A stretch of DNA of 51,549 nucleotides from Muribaculaceae bacterium (GTDB taxonomy: Bacteria; Bacteroidota; Bacteroidia; Bacteroidales; Muribaculaceae). This document shows positions 9,640 through 16,370 of the stretch, one piece after another. The position numbers and the translations under genes were made by a program. The stretch is taken from contig JAGANS010000003.1 of assembly GCA_017624155.1 (NCBI GenBank), positions 1-51,549 on the forward strand, in the 5' to 3' direction. The notes below the pieces were generated by a model. It was not told the DNA's origin, searched no databases, and saw nothing but the letters and a program-made list of their open reading frames with translations. The number at the start of each line of letters is the position of its first letter. The first letter of the stretch is position 1.

Positions 9640-10620
9640 ATGAAACGAATCATCACATTATTAATAATAATGTCGGCAATCACAGCTACCGCACGTATCT
9701 CCGAAAAACAGATCATCGAGACCGTGCGCCGGCTCGATGTGGCCGACACAGTTATGCACGCCCCCTCTCGCGCACAGTTCTGGCAACTGCTGCAGATGTC
9801 CAGCAAACCCTACCGCGACGCCGTGAAATCGCTGCGCGGAGGCGGTGACCGCGACATCAAGCATAAACTGATACAGACACTTGCCGACAGCGAGGCATAC
9901 TTTGCCAATGTCCCAGTTCGCAGTAACTCATATACCCTGTGCGAACGCATGATAGACTCCTCGGGCATCCGGACCTCCAATCCGCTGGCGACGCTCACCA
10001 TTACCGACGAGAAGGACATCTCGGCCTTTGGCTATCCCAACGGATACCTGTTTATGACCGGAGCCCTATACGACGCTGTGGAAGGCGATTCCCTGACCCT
10101 GCAGGGACTACTTGCAGCCGAGGAAGCCCACTACGCATTACAGCACGCCTATGTACATGCAAAGGCCGAGAAAAAGCGCGCCCGCAAACACAGGTTCTGG
10201 AAAATATTCGGCGCCACGGCTCTCGCCGGCGCATCGATCATAGCCGACGAGGCCACCGACGGGATGTTCCCCGCCGAACTCGGCCTTACAGCCGCCGTAA
10301 TGATAGGCATGTCCGACACTCAGCAGCGCCACCGGCTCGACTATACGCCCGACCAGATCGTCGAAGCCGATATCGTAGCTTACCGCTACATGCAGCTCGA
10401 CGGCAACGGCAACGCATATATCGACGCCCTGCGGCGCGTAGGGCACGATCTCGACGCCACCGCCGGCTACGGCAAAGACTATCTCACAGTGGCCGACCGC
10501 ATCGCTATCCTCGAATACATAGCCGCCAATCCCCGCCTGCGCAAGATAAAAGCCAACAAAGTCCGCCTAAAGCCCATCCCGACACACACCGACATCTTCG
10601 CCCCGTCAAATTACAGATAA
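9640..10620 (+). CDS. M48-like protein with altered zinc motif (probable pseudo-peptidase)
   Basis: The 326-residue protein with an N-terminal signal sequence (residues 1-18) resembles M48 metallopeptidases. It has the Pro/Gly strand FGYPNGYLFMTGALYDA (about 130-146), then LLAAEEAHYALQHAYVHA where HExxH should be, then VEADIVAYRYM (E242-A-D), matching the third-ligand EAD motif. In the HExxH position the residues are A160-E-E-A-H164, so the first zinc-binding His is replaced by Ala while Glu161, His164 and Glu242 are kept. A short hydrophobic stretch (FWKIFGATALAGASII) follows. Either it is catalytically dead or it binds metal differently, possibly using H169. It follows the M23 gene closely, but a terminator lies between. 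Confidence 0.65.
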   Translation: MKRIITLLIIMSAITATARISEKQIIETVRRLDVADTVMHAPSRAQFWQLLQMSSKPYRDAVKSLRGGGDRDIKHKLIQTLADSEAYFANVPVRSNSYTLCERMIDSSGIRTSNPLATLTITDEKDISAFGYPNGYLFMTGALYDAVEGDSLTLQGLLAAEEAHYALQHAYVHAKAEKKRARKHRFWKIFGATALAGASIIADEATDGMFPAELGLTAAVMIGMSDTQQRHRLDYTPDQIVEADIVAYRYMQLDGNGNAYIDALRRVGHDLDATAGYGKDYLTVADRIAILEYIAANPRLRKIKANKVRLKPIPTHTDIFAPSNYR

Positions 10621-10714
10621 GCTGCCATCAGCATGCATAAGATCATTTTCACGCCGGGTTGTAATTATTTGCTTAAAGCCGCGTCAAATAATAAAAACAT
10701 CAAATACAAATAAA

Positions 10715-10888
10715 ATGGATGTACCCTGGTATTACCTCCTGATTTATGTGGCTGTCGGAGCGCCACTGCTTATGATTTTAGACAAACGACAGATCATAAA
10801 GCCTAAATCGCTGCGATACTTTCTGTTCATTGTCGTCTACACACTCTTCTGCCTTATGATTTACGACAACTTCCTCGCTCCCGAATAA
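10715..10888 (+). CDS. Small hydrophobic protein, 57 residues, two predicted membrane segments
   Basis: An ATG at 10715 opens a 57-codon frame ending TAA at 10888. The protein begins MDVPWYYLLIYVAVGAPLLM and has a second hydrophobic run, YFLFIVVYTLFCLMIYDNF, after a basic loop (DKRQIIKPKSLR). This gives a likely hairpin of two transmembrane helices with a positive turn. It sits in its own interval, is not overlapped by another gene, and is followed 19 nt later by a perfect terminator, which supports it being real. I do not recognise a family. Confidence 0.55.
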   Translation: MDVPWYYLLIYVAVGAPLLMILDKRQIIKPKSLRYFLFIVVYTLFCLMIYDNFLAPE

Positions 10889-10907
10889 GGGCGGCTCTAA
10901 AAACAGT

Positions 10908-10938
10908 TCAAGGCCCGGACAATAAGTCCGGGCCTTGA
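10908..10938. terminator. Bidirectional terminator hairpin between convergent genes
   Basis: A 13-bp perfect stem (TCAAGGCCCGGAC with GTCCGGGCCTTGA) closes a 5-nt loop AATAA. It lies between the small membrane-protein gene (+) and the DUF4295 gene (-), so it can serve both strands. Confidence 0.8.
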
Positions 10939-10959
10939 CATATATAGGTAGATGGATGT

Positions 10960-11109
10960 TTACTTAAGCGCGTCCTTGACGGCGTCATTGGGAACCATTT
11001 CTTCCTTGAAGACATAGGCTCCTGTTTTGGGCGATTTCACCATTTTGATAACCTTGGAGTAGGTGCGGCCTTCGCCCTTCTGCAGCGATGCGACGGTTTT
11101 CTTTGCCAT
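10960..11109 (-). CDS. DUF4295 family small basic protein
   Basis: A 49-residue protein (MAKKTVASLQKGEGRTYSKV... ending VPNDAVKDALK) read from ATG at 11109. It matches the small basic protein that follows rpmG in many Bacteroidetes (DUF4295). Its function is unknown; its basic composition and constant link to L28 and L33 suggest a ribosome-associated role. It starts 14 nt after the rpmG stop and ends just before a terminator. In Bacteroides, ftsY often follows; here it does not. Confidence 0.85.
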   Translation of the reverse strand: MAKKTVASLQKGEGRTYSKVIKMVKSPKTGAYVFKEEMVPNDAVKDALK

Positions 11110-11123
11110 ATCTCAGTGTGTGG

Positions 11124-11312
11124 TTATTTGATTTCTTTATGAACTGTTACACGCTTGAGGATGGGGTTGTATTTCTTGAGCTCAAGACGTTCGGTGGTGT
11201 TTTTGCGGTTTTTGGTAGTGATGTAACGCGAAGTACCGGGCATACCGCTGGCCTTGTGTTCGGTGCATTCGAGAATAACCTGCACGCGATTACCTTTAGC
11301 TTTCTTTGCCAT
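11124..11312 (-). CDS. rpmG: Large ribosomal subunit protein bL33
   Basis: The 62-residue protein of the 50S subunit shows the L33 core, ECTEH...[25 protein letters not shown]. The paired zinc cysteines of C+ paralogues are absent (only one Cys), so this is the zinc-independent type. It lies 6 nt downstream of rpmB and upstream of DUF4295 in one transcript. Confidence 0.97.
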   Translation of the reverse strand: MAKKAKGNRVQVILECTEHKASGMPGTSRYITTKNRKNTTERLELKKYNPILKRVTVHKEIK

Positions 11313-11318
11313 AGTTGC

Positions 11319-11582
11319 TTAGAATCCTAAAAATTTAATATCACTGTCTTTGAGGTATCCCTTTTCGGCTGCCTGAAGCATAGCGGCATTAAGGCCGAGT
11401 TTGTTGATGGTGCGAAGGCCGGCAGCAGAAATCGTAAGAGAAATCCAGATGCCCTGTTCAACCCAGTAGAACTTCTTGTTGAAGAGGTTTACGTTGAATT
11501 TGCGTTTGGTGCGACGCTTTGAGTGCGATACATTGTTACCCACCATCGCTTTTTTGCCTGTGATCTGACAAATCTTTGACAT
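11319..11582 (-). CDS. rpmB: Large ribosomal subunit protein bL28
   Basis: The 87-residue 50S protein opens [20 protein letters not shown] with the basic stretch [12 protein letters not shown]. It continues through [18 protein letters not shown], the typical L28 body. It is the first gene of the rpmB-rpmG-DUF4295 transcript. A -7-like box (TTACTTTG on the minus strand at 11715-11708) would give a leader of about 120 nt. Confidence 0.97.
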   Translation of the reverse strand: MSKICQITGKKAMVGNNVSHSKRRTKRKFNVNLFNKKFYWVEQGIWISLTISAAGLRTINKLGLNAAMLQAAEKGYLKDSDIKFLGF

Positions 11583-11888
11583 GGCTTTAACGGTTTATCT
11601 TTTGTTTTCTTTGTTTAATTGTTGTCGGTGGCGCCAATCGCAGGTCTCATATCACCCCAAAGTGCATCTTCTTAAGGGTTTTCAAGGATGAGCCACAAAA
11701 CAGAGTGCAAAGTAACGATTTTTTTCTGACTCTGGCAAATTTCGCCCGTTTTTTTTGTCCTATTCTTCAATTTTTTATCTACAACGGCTGCTTTTTCACC
11801 CCCGCCGACGCATGCCGGCAAACTTTATAGCCGCTGAGCCGTTATAATCATAGTTATCTGATTAATAAAAATTATACTTTACAACGAC
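11583..11888. other. Divergent intergenic region between rpmB and a lipoprotein gene
   Basis: This 306-nt stretch has no credible coding frame. On the minus strand TTACTTTG (11715-11708) resembles the -7 element, with the first A changed, and is the likely rpmB promoter. The leader between it and rpmB has no hairpin I can support as an r-protein site. Upstream of the plus-strand gene the sequence is A/T-rich, with no exact TAnnTTTG box. Confidence 0.4.
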
Positions 11889-12374
11889 ATGAAAAAGTTA
11901 CTTTACCTGCTTGTATGCGCATTGCCAGTACTTGGCTTCACCTCGTGCCACGATGATGACGATGATATACCCGATGTGGACTTCAGCATCCAGGTCAGTG
12001 GCGGCGAATATTCCGACGGTAAGATCTATGCCGTAGCCGGCACGGACCTTACAATCGAAAGCATCACAGTAGTGAATCAGGAACAAGGCAAAGGCGTACT
12101 TATCCCTTACGCAAACTATTACTGGGACTATAGCTTCCTGGGACAAAGCGTTGAAAAGCCCTACGGCTATAATATCGTTATCCCGGAGGATTATGAACTC
12201 GGAGAGCACCTGCTCGAGATCACCTGCCCCGTCTATGCCGTCGACAAGGCGCCCGCATTTGCGGTATTGTCGTACACAGTGATTGTGGTTGGCTCTGAAG
12301 ACCAGCTGCCGGGCAACGGCACAACTACCGCTCCGGGCAATCCGACAATACGCGACACTGACCCCTCAAAATAA
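11889..12374 (+). CDS. Predicted surface lipoprotein, function unknown
   Basis: A 161-residue protein with a signal peptide and lipobox (VLGFTSC). The Cys is followed directly by HDDDDD. An acidic run after the lipidated Cys resembles the export signal that sends Bacteroidetes lipoproteins to the cell surface. The mature part (about 140 residues) is beta-rich, with regularly spaced hydrophobic residues (TDLTIESITVVN, EHLLEITCPVYAV, FAVLSYTVIVV), which suggests a small beta-sandwich. The tail is Gly/Thr/Pro-rich and probably unstructured. No family was recognised. A second small gene begins 7 nt after its stop. Confidence 0.75.
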   Translation: MKKLLYLLVCALPVLGFTSCHDDDDDIPDVDFSIQVSGGEYSDGKIYAVAGTDLTIESITVVNQEQGKGVLIPYANYYWDYSFLGQSVEKPYGYNIVIPEDYELGEHLLEITCPVYAVDKAPAFAVLSYTVIVVGSEDQLPGNGTTTAPGNPTIRDTDPSK

Positions 12375-12381
12375 TAATTCT

Positions 12382-12678
12382 ATGAAACCCTCAACTGAAA
12401 AAATTGTCCGGCACATAGTCGACAACTACCGCCGTGCCGGCCATGCCATCAACAAGGCCGAAGAGAGGCGCACCTCGGTGGAATACCAGTCATGGATGAG
12501 TCCCGAGGCATTTGAATCGGATGCCGAGGCCATCGAGACCGCTTATGAAAAGGGTGAATTCGAGAACGTGAAGGAAGCCGACCTCGACAAGCTCATGGAG
12601 CAGTACTCGGCGCCCGACATTTACCACCTCACCGCCTCGTATTTCAACGCTACCGGCAAGATTCTCAATGTAGAATAA
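12382..12678 (+). CDS. Small acidic cytoplasmic protein, unknown
   Basis: A 98-residue protein (MKPSTEKIVRHIVDNYRRAG...) with no signal peptide or membrane segment. It is rich in Glu/Asp and Ala and predicted helical throughout (HAINKAEERRTSVEYQ, DADAIETAYEKGEF-like stretches). The frame stays open upstream into the preceding gene, but the ATG at 12382 after its stop is the natural start. It is probably co-transcribed with the lipoprotein gene 7 nt upstream and is followed by a strong terminator. No family was recognised. Confidence 0.6.
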   Translation: MKPSTEKIVRHIVDNYRRAGHAINKAEERRTSVEYQSWMSPEAFESDAEAIETAYEKGEFENVKEADLDKLMEQYSAPDIYHLTASYFNATGKILNVE

Positions 12679-12706
12679 TCTTTCATACCCCCTCTTCTCT
12701 ATAGCA

Positions 12707-12743
12707 AGCGGGCCGGATGCTGATCATCAGCGTCCGGCCCGCT
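12707..12743. terminator. Long hairpin terminator between convergent genes
   Basis: The arms AGCGGGCCGGA (12707-12717) and TCCGGCCCGCT (12733-12743) are perfectly complementary. The inner segment GCTGATCATCAGC is itself palindromic, giving a nearly continuous stem. It lies between the 98-residue gene (+) and the end of the peptidoglycan operon (-). Confidence 0.75.
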
Positions 12744-12769
12744 ACTGTATGTGCTATGGTCAAAGGCCG

Positions 12770-13444
12770 TTATTCTTTCACGTATGGCAGCACGATGTCG
12801 CGCCATACCATATAGCCCGGTGCCAGCAGGTGCAGCCCGTCGTTGGTAAAGTCGGCACGCAGGTTGCCGTCGGCATCGCAGAATGCAGGATTGAGGTTGA
12901 CCCATGTGAGGCCGCGGCGGCGCACCTCAGGCTCAAGTCTGGCGTTGATGTCGCGTATCACCTGTTCCTTGCCTTTCATGAGGCGATAGCGGCCGAATGA
13001 ATTGTTGATCGGCAGCATCGACTGCACATATAGCCGGGTCGACGGCGTGGCCTCGGTAATATAGTCGATGAGGGCCGTAACGGCGGTGACTATCGAATCG
13101 GCGGTGAGATCGTGGCTCACGTCGTTGGCGCCTACCATAAGGAAAATCTTGGCGGGATGACCGTTGACGACCGATGAGATGCGCTCGCGGATACCCTCGA
13201 CGATATCGCCGTTGATGCCGCGGTTCACCACATTGGGCATATCGAGCAGTTCGTGCCACTCGCATCCGTGGGTAAGGCTGTTGCCGAGAAACACGATATT
13301 GGTTGAATCCACGCCGAGCGCATCAAACAGCGATGCACGCTGATAATACAACTCAGTGTATTTGGGCTTTGCCGCGGAATTCTGGGCAAAAGCGGCAAAG
13401 GCAGCCATCAAGGCTGCCATTGCTATGAGCAGAGTGCGTTTCAT
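12770..13444 (-). CDS. Exported SGNH/GDSL-type hydrolase
   Basis: The 224-residue protein has a cleavable signal peptide (1-20, AAFAAFAQ). The SGNH blocks are all visible: block I FLGNSLTHGCEW (Ser nucleophile), block II GINGD, block III VGANDVSHD, and block V DGLHLLAPGY with the catalytic Asp and His. This class includes esterases and acetylhydrolases acting on glycans. It is the last gene of the peptidoglycan operon, and its start overlaps the murQ stop by 4 nt. An esterase removing O-acetyl groups from muramic acid would fit, but that substrate is inferred only from context. Confidence 0.88.
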   Translation of the reverse strand: MKRTLLIAMAALMAAFAAFAQNSAAKPKYTELYYQRASLFDALGVDSTNIVFLGNSLTHGCEWHELLDMPNVVNRGINGDIVEGIRERISSVVNGHPAKIFLMVGANDVSHDLTADSIVTAVTALIDYITEATPSTRLYVQSMLPINNSFGRYRLMKGKEQVIRDINARLEPEVRRRGLTWVNLNPAFCDADGNLRADFTNDGLHLLAPGYMVWRDIVLPYVKE

Positions 13445-14268
13445 TGCTTGTGTTCCTCGCTGCGATAAGCGTCAACGGCATTCTTCACCGACCCGTGGAA
13501 AAGCAGCAGGCGCTTTGCCTGGTCGTAGCTGAGACCGAGTTCTTCCATCACCATGCGGGTGCCGCGGTCGACAAGCTTGGCGTTGGTGAGCTGCATGTTC
13601 ACCATCTTGTTGCCCTTCACACGACCCATCTGAATCATTGTGGCGGTGGTGATCATGTTGCAGATCATCTTTTGACCTGTACCTGACTTCATGCGCGATG
13701 AACCGGTTACGTATTCGGGGCCGACAACCATCTCGATGGCGATGTCGGCAGCCTCGCTCACGGGGGCGTCGGGATTGGAAGTGATGGCCGCTGTAAGTAT
13801 GCCGTGCTCGCGGCAATCCTTGAGACCACCGATGACATAGGGAGTAGTTCCGGAAGCGGCGATACCGATGACGGTGTCCTTCTCGTTGATGCTGTAAGGC
13901 TGCAGGTCCTTCCAGGCCTGATGTGTATCGTCCTCGGCGTTTTCAACGGCATTGCGCAGGGCTGTGTCGCCGCCGGCGATAAGGCCTATCACCCATGAGG
14001 GATCCATACCGAATGTGGGAGGAATCTCCGATGCATCGAGAACGCCGAGGCGACCCGATGTGCCGGCTCCGATGTAGAAGATACGTCCGCCGCGCTTCAT
14101 GCGGGCCACTATCTCGGTGACAAGTTTTTCTATCTGCGGGATAGCCTTCTCAACTGCGAGGGCCACCTTCTTGTCTTCAGTATTGATGTCGCGCAGGATC
14201 TCGCCTACGGATTTTTTTTCGAGGTCGTTGTAGAGCGACGACTGCTCGCTGATCTTGACAAATGCCAT
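13441..14268 (-). CDS. murQ: N-acetylmuramic acid 6-phosphate etherase
   Basis: Cytoplasmic SIS-fold lyase that cleaves the lactyl ether of MurNAc-6-phosphate to give GlcNAc-6-phosphate and D-lactate. The 275-residue protein has the conserved IGAGTSGRLGVLDASEIPPTF (about residues 65-85), GIAASGTTPYVIGGL and the signature EYVTGSSRMKSGTGQKMI. Length is close to the family norm of about 300. It overlaps the downstream SGNH gene by 4 nt and follows murK after 23 nt. D-lactate made here is the likely substrate of the FAD/Fe-S enzyme in the same operon. Confidence 0.97.
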   Translation of the reverse strand: MAFVKISEQSSLYNDLEKKSVGEILRDINTEDKKVALAVEKAIPQIEKLVTEIVARMKRGGRIFYIGAGTSGRLGVLDASEIPPTFGMDPSWVIGLIAGGDTALRNAVENAEDDTHQAWKDLQPYSINEKDTVIGIAASGTTPYVIGGLKDCREHGILTAAITSNPDAPVSEAADIAIEMVVGPEYVTGSSRMKSGTGQKMICNMITTATMIQMGRVKGNKMVNMQLTNAKLVDRGTRMVMEELGLSYDQAKRLLLFHGSVKNAVDAYRSEEHKQ

Positions 14269-14291
14269 GTGATGATGATTGGATGATTGTG

Positions 14292-15134
14292 TTATGCGGT
14301 GTGGAATTTAATAAGGCCTTCCATAGGCGACTTGATGATGGTGCCGATGCGGCAGCCGCATTCCATGGCGGCTTCCTCAAGCACGTCGCGATAATAGTAG
14401 GCTATCGAACCGATGAAATTCACATCGAGTTCCTTATAACGGGGATACTGTGCGATATTGCGCACGAAGAATGCCTTGAAGGCGTTGAGCACCAGTGCGT
14501 GAACCTCGGGACGGTCGATGTTCTCCTTGAGGAAGGGGGTCACAGATGCAAGGAAGCGGTTGCCCTGCGGCTCCTTGTATACACGGCGGATGATAGTGAG
14601 ACGGTCGAGATCGTATTGCTTGAGGAATTTCTCGCAGAGGTCAGCGGGGAGCTGGTTCTTGAGGATGTCGCCGAGCATTATCTTGCCGAGAACGGCGCCA
14701 GAGCCTTCATCGCCGAGGATGAAACCGAGAGGCGACACATTGTCGGCGATCTTCTCGCCGTCGTAGTAGCACGAGTTGGAGCCTGTGCCCATGATGCAGG
14801 CTATGCCGGCCGAACGGCCGCACAAGGCACGGGCGGCTGCCAGGAGGTCGGTATGCACCTCAACCTTGGTGGCCGAGGGAATATTGGCACGGATAGCGCT
14901 GGCCACATTGCCGCACACCTCGGGCGATATGCAGCCTGCGCCATAGAAGTAAACCTCAGCCACGGGATAACCATCGATTTCGGGGGCAAGTTCGTCGGCA
15001 AGCCGCTGACGCATTTCTTCCTCGGTGAGCATCACGGCATTCATGCCGAGAGTGAACACCTGTTTTACCACTTTTCCATTGTCGAGCAGACACCAGTCAA
15101 TCTTGGTGCTGCCACAATCTGCTACAAGGATCAT
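14292..15134 (-). CDS. murK: BadF/BcrA-family sugar kinase, probable MurNAc kinase
   Basis: The 280-residue cytoplasmic ASKHA-fold kinase has a phosphate-1 loop DCGSTKIDWCLLDNG at the N-terminus, a GTGSNSCYYDG loop (about 117-127) and LGDEGSGAVLG (about 138-148). All are typical of N-acetylglucosamine/MurNAc kinases of the BadF/BadG family. In Tannerella forsythia, the operon murT-murK-murQ supplies uptake, phosphorylation and ether cleavage of MurNAc. The same three gene types are adjacent here in the same order. The start overlaps the upstream MurT-like stop by 4 nt. The family is certain; MurNAc as substrate rests on context. Confidence 0.85.
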   Translation of the reverse strand: MILVADCGSTKIDWCLLDNGKVVKQVFTLGMNAVMLTEEEMRQRLADELAPEIDGYPVAEVYFYGAGCISPEVCGNVASAIRANIPSATKVEVHTDLLAAARALCGRSAGIACIMGTGSNSCYYDGEKIADNVSPLGFILGDEGSGAVLGKIMLGDILKNQLPADLCEKFLKQYDLDRLTIIRRVYKEPQGNRFLASVTPFLKENIDRPEVHALVLNAFKAFFVRNIAQYPRYKELDVNFIGSIAYYYRDVLEEAAMECGCRIGTIIKSPMEGLIKFHTA

Positions 15135-16321
15135 ATCTTAATATATATTTTCTTTTTGTATAAAATAAGGCCGATAAGCCAGTTGATTAACACGAAGATA
15201 ATTGCGAAGCACAGCGAGGCCAGCGTGGCGTCGCCGCATATAGGCATGAGGATGCCGCGGTAGAAGTATCCGGAGATGGATATCATGCCCGACGAGGCCT
15301 CGCTCCAGGGAATACGCACGGCGCCGAACACTATCGACAGTATAGCACCGAGGCAGTACATGAACAGTGGATTGATACCGAATGCCTCGAAGAAGCGACA
15401 CCAGCGCTTATGGCCGCGGATATCAATTATCCATATCAGCAGACCCAGGAAGCTCGATGCAAGGCCACATGTGGTGAGCACGAATGTGGGCGACCATATC
15501 TTTTTGTTGATAGGCAGGCCGTAGCTGAGGAGGAATCCGGCAAAGGTAAGGATTGTGCCGACGATAAACAGGCGGTTGATGCGCTCCGAATTATCGGTCG
15601 TCGAGGTAATCAGACCGCCGCAGATGAAGCCTATCAGCATGTGGGCTATCGACGGCAGAGTGCTGAGCAGACCCTCGGGATCGAACTTAAGACTTACACC
15701 GTCGATCGTATCGGAATACATGTGATCGGGACCGAGCACCTTATGGTCGACTATCGAGATGATATTGCTGTCAGAAAATTCGTATCCGTTGCCGAAGATG
15801 AGCATTATACTGTATATCACCAGCAGACCGCCCACAAACCACGGCAGGGCACGCTGCCTTATAAGCAGAGCGCATATCGATCCTACGCCGTAGCAGATTG
15901 CCAGGCGGGGCATCACACCGAGAATACGGATATGGTCGAAGCTGAACATGGCCTCGAACAGAGTCTTTTCGTTGAGTATGCCGCGCAGGAACAGTCCGAA
16001 CCATGCGATAAACATACCTATCAGGAATATCACGACTGTGCGGCGTACAATCTTCCAGATGGTAGGCCCGGTAAGTTTGAAGTCGAATTTCTTGAGCGAG
16101 AAATAGGTGGAGATACCCATGATGAACATAAAGAACGGGAACACGAGATCAGTAGGTGTGAGACCGTTCCACGACGCGTGGCGAAGCGGGGCATAGATAT
16201 TGGCCCACGAACCGGGATTATTGACAAGAATCATACCGGCAATGGTGATACCACGCAGAATGTCGAGTGCGAGCAAGCGCTTGGGGCGGCTCCTTTTGGC
16301 GTGAGTAGTTGCTTCGGTCAT
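15131..16321 (-). CDS. murT: COG4299/HGSNAT-like membrane protein, probable MurNAc transporter MurT
   Basis: The 396-residue protein has about ten hydrophobic segments and the COG4299 (DUF5009, heparan-alpha-glucosaminide N-acetyltransferase-like) opening LALDILRGITIAGMILVNNPG. A conserved WNGLTPTDLVFPFFMFIMGIS stretch (about 50-70) follows. The Tannerella MurT transporter, as I recall it, belongs to this family and also precedes murK and murQ, so inner-membrane MurNAc uptake is the best guess. Formally, an acyltransferase acting on an amino sugar remains possible, since the family name derives from such enzymes. It overlaps murK by 4 nt. Confidence 0.75.
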   Translation of the reverse strand: MTEATTHAKRSRPKRLLALDILRGITIAGMILVNNPGSWANIYAPLRHASWNGLTPTDLVFPFFMFIMGISTYFSLKKFDFKLTGPTIWKIVRRTVVIFLIGMFIAWFGLFLRGILNEKTLFEAMFSFDHIRILGVMPRLAICYGVGSICALLIRQRALPWFVGGLLVIYSIMLIFGNGYEFSDSNIISIVDHKVLGPDHMYSDTIDGVSLKFDPEGLLSTLPSIAHMLIGFICGGLITSTTDNSERINRLFIVGTILTFAGFLLSYGLPINKKIWSPTFVLTTCGLASSFLGLLIWIIDIRGHKRWCRFFEAFGINPLFMYCLGAILSIVFGAVRIPWSEASSGMISISGYFYRGILMPICGDATLASLCFAIIFVLINWLIGLILYKKKIYIKI

Positions 16322-16370
16322 TTTATAGATTCAGGAATGATTTTATGATTGGTTTTTATTTGTTTTAGTT

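Noticed and set aside
11124-11582. A mobile or horizontally acquired island around the ribosomal genes
   Set aside because: The lower GC here is normal for ribosomal protein genes; gene order rpmB-rpmG-DUF4295 is standard, with no repeats or integrase.
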